Below are positions 25,260 through 36,828 of a stretch of DNA of 64,000 nt, one piece after another. This stretch comes from Solenopsis invicta (taxonomy: Eukaryota; Arthropoda; Insecta; Hymenoptera; Formicidae): assembly GCF_016802725.1 (NCBI RefSeq), contig NC_052672.1, forward strand, positions 1,580,749-1,644,748, read 5' to 3'. A model generated the notes under the pieces. The model was not told the DNA's origin. It did not search any database and worked only from the letters and a program-made list of their open reading frames with translations. The first letter of the stretch is position 1. Each line of letters starts with the position of its first letter. The position numbers were made by a program, and so were the translations under genes.

Positions 25260-25740
25260 ACGTTGTTTATGATAAAGTAATTAATAATTAATAATTTTCT
25301 TCTCAATTATCACAATTTTGCTATCTTACATATCTGAGAACAATGCTGGAAATATAAGACATAACCAACAAAATCGACACATGGCGCCAGGCTTGCCAGA
25401 CCTAATACCAACATTTCCGGAATATGTCTAACAATAAAGGTTGGTTTATAATAGCCGTAACCGTAAAAGTTGGCCAATCATAGTCGAGTATTCTATAAAT
25501 CTACTATGATTGGCCGATTTCTTACGGTTACGGCTATTATAAACCAACCTTTATTGTTAGACATATTCCGGAAATGTTGGTATTAGGTCTGGCAAGCCTG
25601 GCGCCATGTGTCGATTTTGTTGGTTATGTCTTATATTTCCAGCATTGTTCTCAAATATGTAAGATAGCAAAATTGTGATAATTGAGAAGAAAATTATTGA
25701 TTATTAATTATTTTATCATAAACAACATCGTGTCCCTTTT
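25260..25740. repeat. Centre of the MULE palindrome
   Basis: Arms that are nearly identical in inverted orientation meet at an 18-nt loop (25485-25502), bounded by GGCCAATCATAGT and its complement. Because the two transposase genes point away from this point, the 2.2 kb between their start codons must contain both promoters and 5' untranslated exons. A 3' splice site (TTTCAG) lies six bases upstream of each ATG. Confidence 0.85.
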
Positions 25741-26493
25741 TTTATTCTTTTATTGAGATACATTGCTAGTAAGTAACTCATTTGCATGAATTATCTTAGT
25801 AGTATTAATAAATGGGAGAGGTAATAATATGTAATTTGTGAAAAATTTTGCAATATAGATTTACTGCTAAAATAATATAAAAATTACATGATACTATTTA
25901 TGATGTTTCCAACATTAACATTGGATATGTATATGATAGAGATATACAACTTACAATGCAATAATTTTAATAATAAGTAGCATTGCCAATTACTTCCTTT
26001 CTTTCTTTAATTGCTATTATTTACCTTCTTTTTATTATATTAATTACACACTCTGTTAGTATCTATATTTTAATCTTTGAAGAGGATATTAAATTCTTCG
26101 AAGTCTAACAAAAAAAATTTTATCATTTTGAAAAATATAAAGTTTGGTCAGTAATCCGGCATCTCTTTAAACGCGCAATTTTTCATAATATTTTTTAATA
26201 CACGGAACATCAAAAAGTCACTTTGTACATATCCAAAACTATACACTTGTGGCTCCTCTAAACAGAACACGGCAACGCTTGATAAAGCGACGTGGTAATC
26301 AATCAGCTTACAACTTTTCCATAATAACAAAAGATTGGCTACCGCATCATTTCTTACCATGCGGCAAGTGTTATCGCGTCCTGTCTACAGAAGTCAATAA
26401 GGCTTACAACTTGTATTGTGTACAAAAAAGATGAAATTTTTGATGAAGTAATACTTTATCTTAACATTTACCATTATTATATTTCAGTACAAC

Positions 26494-28919
26494 ATGGAAA
26501 CAATTGGCGGTAGACAAAAGGGAACTTTCATTTATGTTTATGATGGATATACATATAATATCGATAAGCGGCTAAACAACACATATCGCTGTTCAAGTCG
26601 TCGTTCAACAGGATGTCCCGGTGTTGCAAAAATAATTGATGGGCAAGTGCATGTGCAAACTCTACATCAACATCCACCAGATACCAAAAAGTTGGAAAAA
26701 TCTAAAATGCGAAATGAAATGTTACGTTTATCACGAGAATCGCTTCTGCCACTGAAGGAAATTTTTGATAACGTTTGTCGAACGTATGTTGTTCTATATT
26801 ATTATAAATGTAATTACACACAGTAGTACATATCTTCATTTGTTGTGCAAATGTATTTATTGAACGGAAAAGTGCTATTTTGCTTTATGTATTTGTGCGT
26901 TTATCGGAAAACAAAGTTAATTTGATATTTATAATCCGTTTTGTTTAATTATATTGTTTTAGGGATCCAGAAGTAGCTATACATATATCGTATAGTTCTA
27001 TGAAAAATATAATGACTCGAGAACGAACTAAACAAAGACCTCCTATACCACACACTTTTCAAGCCTTGGCTACTGATTTAATTAAATACGAGTGGATTAA
27101 AGATTTTTATAAAGGAAGTGTAGTTGCACAAGATGGTAATACAGCTATTATATTTTCAAGTGAAAAACTTATTGAAATAATTCAAGAAGCTCAGGAAATT
27201 TTTGTTGATGGAACATTTTCAGTAAGTTATTTTGATTGATAATTTTTTTTAATTTTTTATCTTATATATCGAAATTAATTGATAGGTTGCTCCCCGTCAT
27301 CCTCGAATGGATCAACTATATACTATTCACACTCGTTATATGAATAAAGTAAGTTTAAGATTTATAAAAAGATTATTTAAACATTAATAAATTATATTAA
27401 AAGCTATTATGTTTTATAGGCAGTTGGAACTGTGTTTTGCTTATGTGAAGCATGTACTAGTGCATTATATGAATCAATATGGTTAAAAGTATTAGAACTA
27501 GCTCCAGGAATGAAAAATAATGTCAAATTTATCATGAGTGATTACGAAGCAGCAGCTATAAAAGTTTTAGAAAAACTTTTTCCAAATGCAGATATTCACG
27601 GGTGTTGGTTTCATTATAATCAAGTAAGTTTTATTTTTCCTTAGTAATTTATCTACGAAATGTGAAAATGTAAATCATATTTTTTTATTTAGGCAGTACT
27701 ACGTAAATGGAATTACTTGGGTTTAACAAATATTTCAAATACCCTGTTGTCCATGACAATGACGCTTCCATTACTGCCACAAGAATATTTCATGCCAGCA
27801 TTAAGGATACTACATAATTACTGCGACGCTACACATTTCAAATATGAAGAATTATTGCAATTTCTAACATATATTGAGAAAACTTGGTTGCCTAAGGCAT
27901 CAAAAGTTAGCGTATATAACTGTCCTGCAAGAACAAACAATTTAGTAGAAAATTTCCATAGTACAATAAGACGAAAATTGGGTCTTCATCAAAATTTATG
28001 GCTTTTTTTAGGTACAATATTTTAATACAAGTCTTATTTTTTTGTAACACTATATTTTTTTTATATAACATATAATTTATTCTCACATAATTTTTAAAAT
28101 TTTGTTTAAAATTAATTTTAATTTAGGAAACTTGATTTTTACTTGCGTATTACACTTACATTTCTATCGTACATCAATTAATTTCAGATAAATTAACAAA
28201 GTTAATTATGGATCAAGAAATTCATTTTAGACGTCTACAAAATAATGAGAATTTAATGATTGTGCAGCAACGCAAAAATAAAGAGCGTAATTTAAATATT
28301 TTTCAAGCGCAAACAGATCTAATTACAGGAAGGTAATACAAAATATAATTTATTAATAAAATAATGCAATAATGCATATAATGTGTTAAAATATATATTA
28401 TGATATTGTATTAACATTTATAGGTTGCCCCTTGAACAATTTTTACGAATGTTTACCGGAATATATAAAACTTCTTATTATCAAGAACATATAAATATGC
28501 AAGGTTAGTATCAACAGCATTTTTTGTAATTTTCATTCTCATAAAGTAAACCTACTTCATCATGCTTTAGAGAAAGAAAATGTAGCAAACATCTTATCTT
28601 TGGAAAATGAAAACGAAGAGAATTATGAAAAGGAAACACAAATTACTACAAATCAAGATATTCCAACAATTATATGTGAACCGGACATTCAACCTCAAGT
28701 TGTACTAACAAGACTCAAACGTAAAGATTATGAAAAATATATTGAAAATGATCGGCAACCATTAAATTTTATTGAAAATACTATTTCGTCAAATGTAAGT
28801 ACGAATTAAGAATTTATCATTATCTACAAGTACAATTCATTTTTATATATTGCAAATTTCAAACTATGTTCCAGATTACACGAAAAAGATGCAGAAGAAA
28901 AGTGCACAAATGTTGTTGA
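26494..28919 (+). CDS. Right MULE gene: intact FLYWCH-MULE transposase, 9 exons
   Basis: Exons with GT-AG borders: 26494-26783, 26963-27221, 27286-27348, 27420-27623, 27693-28011, 28188-28332, 28424-28503, 28571-28794, 28875-28919. Together they give 542 codons plus stop with no break. Exon 1 encodes a FLYWCH-type domain (YRCSSRRSTGCPG, TLHQHPP). Exons 2-5 encode the DDE core: D in FVDGTFS, D in IMSDYEAA, the GCWFHYNQ motif, E in NNLVENFH. The C-terminal exons differ from the left gene: a glutamate-rich linker and a short basic tail with three Cys instead of a RING. FLYWCH exons of the two copies are about 95% identical, exon 2 about 70%, exon 5 about half. It presumably binds the element's ends and catalyses transposition. 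Confidence 0.85.
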
Positions 28920-29138
28920 AAAAATATCAATATCATAAGATCTCAGTATTTTAGCATCAATTCTGTACATTGATTCTAATGGAGACTGACATTTTTTAAA
29001 ATAATATTTAATTAAAGTATTAATTGATAATCATTTTAGATTTCATTATTTTGGATATTAATTTTATATGAGATCTCATTGGAATCAATCTACAGAATTA
29101 CATAAAATATGACTTGTTTCATGAGGTGAGATTTTCCG

Positions 29139-29336
29139 AAAAGAGGCGAAGAAAATGAAAGAATAATAAAGTCTGGTATAGATGCATTATGCAAATCATA
29201 ACATAGATGCATTGATGCTGTATCGAATCAAGTTTTTATACCGTGCAGTCACATTTGTTGTTGTAAAGATGTTAAAAAAATGTCCCATTTGCAAAGCAGA
29301 AATTTCATCTATCTACAAAGTATATACAGCATAAAT
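29139..29336 (+). pseudogene. Relic RING exon in the right MULE arm
   Basis: The nucleotide sequence matches the left-arm RING exon (shared FIPC-H-ICCC and KAEISSIYKVYTA coding). A roughly 25-bp local duplication near 29185, a Gly-to-Ser change in the CGH motif and a deletion that removes the CANYIMGESNN region destroy the zinc ligands. It lies 220 bp downstream of the right transposase stop codon and is not joined to it by any evident splice. Confidence 0.75.
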
Positions 29337-29529
29337 GAGTTTGTATTTTCTTCTAAATATAAGAACATCTAAGAATGTTTGCAACTTTCTTAATACGCGT
29401 AATCTGAGATACTTGTCAATTATACGCTTTGAAATATATATGGCTAGACTACCTTGCATATTTTAATCTTTACGCATATAGTGCGCAATACTTAAGATAC
29501 ATAAAACATTATTCTATTGAAAATTAATA

Positions 29530-29565
<36 letters not shown>

Positions 29566-31115
29566 TAGTCTAACTACACAAAAAGTTTATTTTCTTCTTT
29601 TAAATATATATAAACGTTATTAACTGTTGACAGAGTTATATTTTATGTTTCATTTTAAACAAAGAAGGGAATAGAGTTCTGCTTTTCAGATGTGAAGACT
29701 GATTAGAAAATAAGTTTTATTTTATTTCATTCTCGTATTATAGATATATGTAGAATTAAGGTTAACTCTGTTGCTAATTGTGATTGTGCAATAAGAGCTT
29801 TAATTATTTTGTTGATGAATAAATTACTGAGATTTTGGCTTTCCTGTATAATTCTAGTATTGAATAAAAATGTAAGTTTGATAATCTAATTTTATTTATC
29901 ATTAATCATATTATACAGTATATATCAATAAAACGGCAGATGTGTGAAGATATGTATGTAAAATTTTATAAATAATACAGTAAACCGAGCAAGCTGTAAT
30001 AAATAAATACATTTACCTATGTAGAGTAATATGAAATTAAATATATTTTTTACACACAAACATAAAGAAATTATAAATAAGTTTAATGTGGATATAAAAA
30101 AGGTCTGCAAAATAATATTAAAATAAGAAAACAAAAAACAAAAAATTTATTATTACATTCTACATTTCTAATATATTATACGTATATGTGAAAGTAATAA
30201 GTCTAATAAGGTAGAGAGACAGAAAAAGATATAAAGAGGAAAAACTATTTCATCATTAATATCATGATCTTCATATAATGTTTGCGCTATGTTTTACTTT
30301 GTGTAATATATTATTAAATTTTAAATATATTTAATATTTGTCACTCTTAGAGCATGTATAAACGGTAAGCAAAAATTTATGCTGTAATAAATCTGAAGAA
30401 ACTCCATAACATTACACAAAATTCTAATAGCGAAGACAATAAAAATAAATATTCGCTTAAAAGAATCTCATGTTTTGCAAACGGATTTGTTCATTCTATT
30501 GATAACTAAACGATTGCTTTCGTAAACTGTGGAACATGTTGTCTTCTTAGCATTTAAAATATGTAAGTACAGAAACTCTAATACAATATAAAATAATCAT
30601 ACTTTAAAAAATCAAATGTACATTCACAACACAAATATAAATTGTATACATAATAATTCATACACACAACACAAATTTCATAAATGTACATAAATTTCAT
30701 CGTTTTTTCGATCACAAACGCATGCTTTTCTCTGAACTGATATGGGAAAGTTGTCTAAATAATTTTCTCATATCTCTAAAAATTTATATATAAATAATCA
30801 TAAAATGTGATTAAAGATTGAAAGGTAGGCAATTTTTCTATCAATCACTTTAACAATCGTTCTGATTGAAATAGCTTTACGATAAACTTATCCAAGAAAT
30901 TTTATCAAACATATCAAAGGTTTATGAATGATGTTTATGAATCAAATACACGATTCGATTATATTCAACTATTTTTATTTCATTTTAATAGATTCATAAA
31001 ACAGAGAAGGCTTTATATACAGAATTATTTATTTACATATTAGAAAGAAAGCGAAAAATCAACAAATTAAAGTTATTAAAGTAACATTTTTAGGGTTAGG
31101 AAAACTATCACGGAA
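29337..31115. other. Outer right arm of the MULE, non-coding
   Basis: Inverted, nearly identical counterpart of 18853-20677, with a shorter (TA)n run at about 29531-29562. No gene is seen. Confidence 0.75.
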
Positions 31116-31388
31116 CATATGTGTCCGATTGCAACCACCGTGTGTCCGTTTCCTACTGTGTCCGATTGACACTGTGTCCGATTGACACTGTGTCCGTTTC
31201 TTACTGTGTCCGATTGTCACTGTGTCCGTTTCTTACTGTGTCCGATTGTCACTGTGTCCGTTTCTTACTGTGTCCGATTGTCACTGTGTCCCACTGCAAC
31301 CACCGTGTGTCCGTTTCCTACTGTGTCCAATTGTCACTGTGTCCGTTTCGTTCAACTTGCTGTGTCCGATTTATTCTGTGCGCAACTG
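31116..31388. repeat. Right subterminal tandem repeat of the MULE
   Basis: Reverse complement of the left subterminal array: TGTGTCCGATTGTCAC and TGTGTCCGTTTCTTAC units. There are fewer GTGTCAATC-type units than on the left. Confidence 0.9.
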
Positions 31389-31396
31389 GAACTCAC

Positions 31397-31406
31397 TCAA
31401 AATTTT
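31397..31406. repeat. Right 10-bp target-site duplication of the MULE
   Basis: TCAAAATTTT, identical to 18453-18462. LTR sequence resumes immediately after it (GATGTTTTAGTTGTGTCAGAAG against GATGCTTTATTTGTGTCAGAAG in the right LTR). Confidence 0.9.
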
Positions 31407-31709
31407 GATGTTTTAGTTGTGTCAGAAGAGGAGAGGGATACCTTAAGAGTCCTAGCAAGATCCTCATTGTTGGTACTGACTTGAGGATTTGTAGTTATTA
31501 ACGTTTCCAATTTATAGTTTTTTTAATATTAACAACTTGTTTGGAAGTTGATACCTTTCGCTACTAAATGTTCTAGTTTGGCCTTTTCATGGTTGCAATA
31601 ACATAACAATTATAATGTACAAAGGAAAAAGAATAGTTAGTTATTCGCGAAACAATTGCTGATCATAAAGAGAGAAGGAAAGAAAAATTTTTGATGTCGC
31701 CTGACGTCA

Positions 31710-31727
31710 CACCTCTCTCCCTTTTTT
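31710..31727 (-). promoter_or_regulatory. Polypurine tract of the retroelement
   Basis: On the minus strand AAAAAAGGGAGAGAGGTG immediately precedes the LTR start TGACGTC. This is the expected plus-strand priming site and fixes the LTR boundary at 31709. Confidence 0.8.
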
Positions 31728-31735
31728 AGAACAAA

Positions 31736-33808
31736 TTACGATGTTTTTAGAGGAATTTGTTCCAAGTCCGCTAAACGCTTAGTCAAGGTTTCATAATTAG
31801 TAGTATTAATCGTTACCTGCGCCGTTAGTTTAATAGTTGTTCGTTCGATGTCAGGTGACAATGATGAGGGGCGGATGAAGGATTTTATAATTGCTGGGCG
31901 AGGTGATTCGATTGTTGGTTCTCTCATTGGTTGATTGGGAGGTGGGTTTGGGGGTGGTCCTTCAGCATTCTCGCGTCGTCTCTTAGGTTGAGCCAGATGA
32001 AGAAGCAGATGGGTTATGGAACTCCATACAGCTCCCAGGAGGTGCATACTACATCCATAAGCGGTGTGCAGGGCGTATCCATGGATGGCGGTGTCAATGA
32101 TGATTTTATCTATTCGGATAATGACGAATATGCCAAATATTCCTGCTGTGGCCGATCCAAATGTTACAAAGCCTTTCCACATTCTTGCCATAGCGCATTC
32201 GGCGATTTTATTAAGGGATTCCTCATCTAACAGGTTGTATATTGAAACGCCGTCGGTCCCAGATTTGTTACCTGTTAGTCCTCTTGCGACGGTGTTGAGT
32301 CATGCTGGTTTCTCGGCAGGAAACATAATATGTTCCTGCCGAGATATCAATCTTTCTATGTCTCCTTTGGTGTAAATCCCATTAACAGCGGAGTCCTGGT
32401 GTTAGGTATTTCGAAATAAGAGATGTCATTGGTTGCATTTGCTGAGGTGGTATTTCTTGAATCTGGGGTTTGGGCGTGAATTGTACCCAGGTATCTTCGA
32501 CGCGATACAAAATGGGTAACTCGTTATCACATACTATCTAATTTCCAAATTTGGTAAGAATTCGTGATCTGGACTTAAGAAACCACGAACTGTTGGCTAA
32601 TGTTACTGGCAATTCAAGGTAACATTGTTCGGTCCTCCTTAAGAGTACGTCGACAGGGATGTATTTGATGACGAAAATGACTTCTCCTGCAGCGACGGCC
32701 ATGTATTCTGGCCCTTTCATAAGACGATATGCGAATTCATTGGGCTGAAGAGTAGCATAAGATAGGGCATTGTTAAGCCCTTGCTTTTCCAATTCACATC
32801 TTTGTTGCATGACATTATGATACAAGCTGGTTATTTGATGGCGGAGATATTTTTCCACATACACAAATTAGGAGTTCATGTAAAGGAAAATATCCAAATT
32901 TTCCATGGGTAGGTATCCGCGTTTAAGGGGTGAGTCTCCCTTCCGTGTCTCTAGTATAAACAATTTCGGGTGTTCAGTGTGGAAGAGGATGTATCCATAT
33001 ATGGGTAGCTCTTTGGTTTTGGTTAGGGCGAACGTCGTATCTTGAGTTTCTAAACTGTATACAACAGGAGAGGATGGATCTGCAGCGTCCTCCAGAAATT
33101 TCGCTACTCCTTCAAAGAGGACATCGTATTCATGAAAGTCGCATGCTGTTGTGGGTACAAGCTTCCAGTAGGAATATCCGTATTCTGAGTCCATACAGAA
33201 TCCGTTCTTGAGTAGACAGATGGTTCTAGATTTTAGTATTATCCTTCCTGTGTTTAACTGGACAGGGACATAGGACGATCTTAATGTTATCCTAGCGACT
33301 CCTTGAACAATTGCTTTGGGCCATGTTCCGTAGGAGTCAGAGTATTGAACTCCATCACAGGTTCCGTCCACATGAATTTTTCCACCAAGGGTGATACTGT
33401 AAGTAGTAGTTTGAATAGCCCTGATTCCTTCTAAAACATTTTTGGCTCCAAGAGAGATCATTCCATCTTGAAACATCTTAAGGCACTGTGTATATCCAGT
33501 TTCATGAAGATAATCGGCTCTTCCGTTGTGCACAGCAGAAATGTGAGACTGCATGCCGCAATGATAGTGCGGGAAATTTCTACCTTGCATTGCAGGACTT
33601 CGGCATGACTATAGTCTGAGAGTTGTAAAAGTTGGATGTATGCACGGGTCACGTTGGGTTTCTTCAAATCGAGATTGCATTCTCCAACATCGAGCAAGAA
33701 CATGGTGGTGACGTTTAAATGTCGTCCGCTACAACCGAATCCAATGCGAGACACCACAGGATTTATAAGTATTACAAATGCAAGTATCGGAATCATTGTC
33801 TGCAACAC
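31736..33808 (-). pseudogene. env: Envelope glycoprotein gene of the retroelement, broken (chuvirus-like glycoprotein family)
   Basis: Minus-strand segments 33808-33458, 33590-32868, 32864-32538 and 32191-31736 follow one another. The first begins with a hydrophobic signal-peptide-like stretch. The middle part is Cys-rich with an ectodomain pattern (YHCGMQSHISAVHNG) that I associate with the glycoproteins of chuviruses and of insect LTR elements that captured them; this assignment is from memory of the family and is uncertain. The last segment has long hydrophobic membrane-spanning stretches and a Pro-rich tail. A frame change near 33560, an in-frame stop at about 32868 and another frame change between about 32540 and 32190 mean no full protein can be made. 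The family role would be membrane attachment and fusion. Confidence 0.6.
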
Positions 33809-34082
33809 ACATAAAATCAGCTTAGTTAATTAATGGTTATTTACCTTTAATATTTGATTTTAGATACATGTTAATTAATATGTGTATATAACTTAAGAAA
33901 TACAAAATTTTGTTTTTAGTTGTTGCAATGGTTTTGTGTTATAAGAATCTATTTGCGCTATTTTAATGTGTTTCTGATAATGTTATTATAATATGGTGGT
34001 TATTAATAAATTTTGCATCTCTAGATTTTATTTTAATCGTCGTAACTGTCTTAAGGTGAATGACTACTCTATAGGATATATA
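33809..34082. other. AT-rich spacer between env and mariner
   Basis: No gene is seen. It is retroelement interior interrupted at 34083 by the mariner insertion. Confidence 0.5.
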
Positions 34083-35359
34083 TTAGAAGTATAAATAAGT
34101 TTTCGCCGTTTCTCAAAAAATGGCGCCACCATGTTATGGTTGAAATTGTCTGTTGTAAAACGTTATATCGTAAGGTTGGACATCTGGCAACAACATAACC
34201 CTAAAATATTAGCGATTTTGTATCATACATCTTTTTTCGTGCAAAAATGTCGAGTGTTGAGCCGAATAAGCGTCATTTACGGGAGCTTTTGATTTACTTC
34301 TTTAATTTGAAGAAATCTGCAGTCGAGGCGCATCGATTGCTTGTAGAAGCATATGGTGAGGCTGCCTTAAGTGAGAGAAGTTGCCGTGAGTGGTTTCACA
34401 AGTTTAAGAACGGTGAATTTGACGTCGAAGACAAAGAACGTAGCGGAAAGCCGAAAGTGTACAAAGACGCGGAATTGGAAACATTATTAGATGAAGATTC
34501 ATGCCAAACGCAAGAAGCACTTGCACTTACATTAGGAGTGACTCAACCAGCAATTTCACATCGCTTAAAATCATTGGGAATGATTCAAAAACAAGGAAAC
34601 TGGGTTCCATATGAACTGAAGCCGAGAAACGTTGAACTCCAATTTTTCACATGTAAAATTCTGCTTGCCAGGCATAAACGAAAGGGTTTTTTGCATTGTA
34701 TAGTCACTGGTGATGAAAAATGGATCCACTACGATAATCCAAAGAAGAAGAAATCATGGGGACCACCTGGCCCTGCTTCAACATCGACAGCCAAGCCGAA
34801 CATTCATGGAAAAAAGCTCATGTTGTGTATTTGGTGAAAGCAGCTTGGTGTCGTGTATTATGAGTTGCTCAAACCGAATGAAACCATTACTGGGGCTCTG
34901 TACCGAACACAATTGATGAGATTGAGCCGAGTACTCAAGGAAAAACGTGCCCACTACTACTCCAGACACAACAAAGTTATTCTTTTGCATGATAATGCTC
35001 GTCCACATGTTGCGGCGCCGGTCAAAACCTACCTGGAACACTCAATTGGGAAGTTTTACCCTATCCGCCGTATTCACCAGACATTGCTCCTTCTGATTAC
35101 TACCTGTTTCGATCGATGACGCATGGCCTGTCTGAGCAACACTTCACATCATATGAAGATACAAAAAATTGGGTCGATTTGTGGATAGCTTCAAAAGATG
35201 AAGCATTCTTCCGACGCGGTATTCGTATGCTGCCAGAAAGATGGGAAAAAGTAGTGGCTAGCGATGGACAATACTTCGAATAAAACATTAGGTACCGTTC
35301 TTTCACAATAAATGCCCAATTTTTGATAAAAAACGGCGGAAACTTATTTATACTCCTAA
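34083..35359 (+). mobile_element. Mariner (DD34D) transposon, 1277 bp
   Basis: Inverted ends TTAGAAGTATAAATAAGTTT and its complement ACTTATTTATACTCCTAA are flanked by TA (34081-34082 and 35360-35361). Length and structure are standard for insect mariner elements. It is inserted in the retroelement interior upstream of env. Confidence 0.9.
34247..35283 (+). pseudogene. Mariner transposase, one nonsense codon and one frameshift
   Basis: The N-terminal helix-turn-helix DNA-binding region is intact (residues about 1-120). It is followed by the catalytic core: first Asp in VTGDEKWIHYD, second Asp in LLHDNARPHVA, third Asp in the SPDIAPSDY block. A TGA at 34835-34837 interrupts the frame after LMLCIW, where other mariners have a second Trp, and coding resumes in the same frame. 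A frameshift near 35045 puts the third catalytic block and the C-terminus in another frame, ending at TAA 35281-35283. The copy is therefore inactive. Confidence 0.9.
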
Positions 35360-35529
35360 TAGTTTAAAACGTATTTATTTGGTTGGATAAATCAGGAAAT
35401 ACTAAGGAAATTTAACATGATACCAGTTTTGGAGGTATCAACTCTTACGAAGGGGTGTACATTTTTTCCAGTACAGTCTATTATAAAGCCTCCAGTTGTC
35501 ACCTGACAAAGTTGCATTACCAAATGTGG

Positions 35530-35877
35530 TCATATAAATTTGATAATATCATAAGGTAGCATTTCCTTTTCCGTATAATAAATTCCTGTTTTATCCTTAC
35601 GTAAAGTTAATCCCGCTTGTTGAAGTGTTCTTAAATGTTGCATCATTAGTAAGATTGACGAGAGGCGTTGGGCTCCCTTGACAGAGATTCTGCCATCCTT
35701 CGTAACAAGGAATTCTATTCTTTTGTTGATAAAATTGGTGTAGCCATGTTTTTGGATTGCTCGGTATCCAGAAAAATGGTAGATATGAACGTCAACGCTC
35801 AATCGGTTATTTAATTTTGATGCGTCTCGTAGTTGATCATCGAAAACTTGGTATAACGCAAGGTCTTCTAGTCGCAT
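35530..35877 (-). CDS. Accessory ORF of the retroelement, 115 aa, unknown
   Basis: This frame is on the same strand as gag, pol and env, between the Cys-module region and env. It is basic, with a likely helical C-terminal half, and has no Cys pairs or known motif. Its position and strand suggest it belongs to the retroelement, but the mariner insertion next to it and the general decay leave open whether it is complete. Confidence 0.4.
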   Translation of the reverse strand: MRLEDLALYQVFDDQLRDASKLNNRLSVDVHIYHFSGYRAIQKHGYTNFINKRIEFLVTKDGRISVKGAQRLSSILLMMQHLRTLQQAGLTLRKDKTGIYYTEKEMLPYDIIKFI

Positions 35878-36112
35878 ATGTGTCTTGGTGAGTACAACAA
35901 GCGGGACATTGCATCGTAGTTCTTCAACAAGCTTAATGTAACTTCTTATCTGTTAACGTAAAATTAGACATAATTGCAATTGACATTCTAAATCGAAAAT
36001 TATATTCTTTAATACTACGTAGATTATCAATGTAAGTTATATTTGTAATTAGAAAAAAGCAGGCAATCAGTTGAGAGTTGTAGCGTTTTCAATTTCCCTT
36101 TAAAGACAATTA

Positions 36113-36638
36113 TTAGCGATCACGGTTATGTCTAGAAGGTTCTCGCACTTCTAATCTGGTAATTTCACGCTCATTGGTATCGTAAGCAATTAGGTATATT
36201 CGATCTCTTCCAATCCCAACGTACTTAAGTCCGATGACTGCTCTTTGAAGAGCTATCCGGCACTCTTGGCAAGCAATTACCGATCTTGTCCTTAGCAGAG
36301 GTGCATCGCACATTATACATGAAATTATTGGCCAACTTTCGTCCATGAATCCATGAGCTACTTCGCTAAGGCCTTCTGCGCATCTTTCACAGATGTGGCC
36401 CGCGCGACCTCTACCAGTGTAGCGATATCTAACGCCTCTGGCGCAAAAAATCAAATGAGGCCAATTTGGGTAGGATATAATAAACGCGTGGGACAAAGAT
36501 TTGTGACACCTGGCATCGTAGGAATGGAAGATCGTGATCGTTTTCTATTTCACACAATACTATAACGGTGTGATTATTGTTAGTGTTAATAAAGACTAAT
36601 TTAGTATGACTACGGTGTACAACTGTAGTGATATTCAT
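36113..36638 (-). pseudogene. Accessory Cys-rich gene with two zinc-ribbon-like modules
   Basis: A frame from 36496 to 36113 (127 codons) contains CERC (residues 36-39) preceded by a partial pair (C-x2-G at 18-21), then CIMC (60-63) and CQEC (76-79) separated by exactly 12 residues. A frame at 36638-36429 with an ATG overlaps upstream and probably supplies the N-terminus through a frame change. The C-x2-C-x12-C-x2-C layout recurs in at least four neighbouring segments up to 38562, so this is one member of a tandem family. Zinc binding is an inference from spacing. No named family is recognised. Confidence 0.5.
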
Positions 36639-36768
36639 GACATTTCACATTTCTTTGAGTTTGATTGATATGACTTCATCTAAGTCTACATCAAACTCAA
36701 GGAACTTAATTTGCTTTGGGGACATCCCATTTGCACTCAATTTATTCACACATTGTATATATTTTGTT

Positions 36769-36828
36769 ATACATTGGGCAATCTATGATAGGTTGGATAC
36801 GGTCGTATGGTTCGTTACAACGACGGCA
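36769..36828 (-). other. Zinc-ribbon-like module (C-x2-C-x12-C-x2-Y)
   Basis: Minus-strand codons give CRRC, 12 residues, then CPMY; the last ligand has changed to Tyr (TAT). The surrounding frame is short and closed. It is homologous in spacing and in the hydrophobic pair before the third Cys (I-I-D) to the modules at 36260-36319 and 37309-37368. Confidence 0.5.

Larger units (their letters stand above)
18463..31396. mobile_element. 12.9-kb MULE: giant palindrome with two divergent transposase genes
   Basis: The ends are GGGAACGTCCCAGTTGCGCACAG and, reverse-complemented, GTGAGTTCCAGTTGCGCACAG, flanked by TCAAAATTTT. The element is an imperfect inverted repeat about the loop 25485-25502; the left arm is longer because of an extra MITE, a GT run and more subterminal repeat units. 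Each arm carries a spliced FLYWCH-MULE transposase gene transcribed outward (left 24267 to 20678 on minus, right 26494 to 28919 on plus). Outer segments (18463-20995 against about 29130-31396) and inner segments (about 24268-25484 against 25503-26493) are nearly identical. The region holding the 3' transposase exons is strongly diverged. Confidence 0.9.
10827..31709 (-). repeat. Left (3') LTR, split by pogo-like element and MULE
   Basis: Segments 10827-12665, 16235-18462 and 31397-31709 align in order with the right LTR at 44468-49401. Removing the two insertions leaves about 4.4 kb of LTR. It contains a TTACCGACAGGGA minisatellite, a ~68-bp repeat and an (ATCAAC)-type hexamer run, all also present in the right LTR. 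In element orientation a polyadenylation-like AATAAA lies at 11088-11093 (TTTATT on plus), close to the 3' side of the LTR. The terminal CA/TG at 31709 abuts the polypurine tract. Confidence 0.85.
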
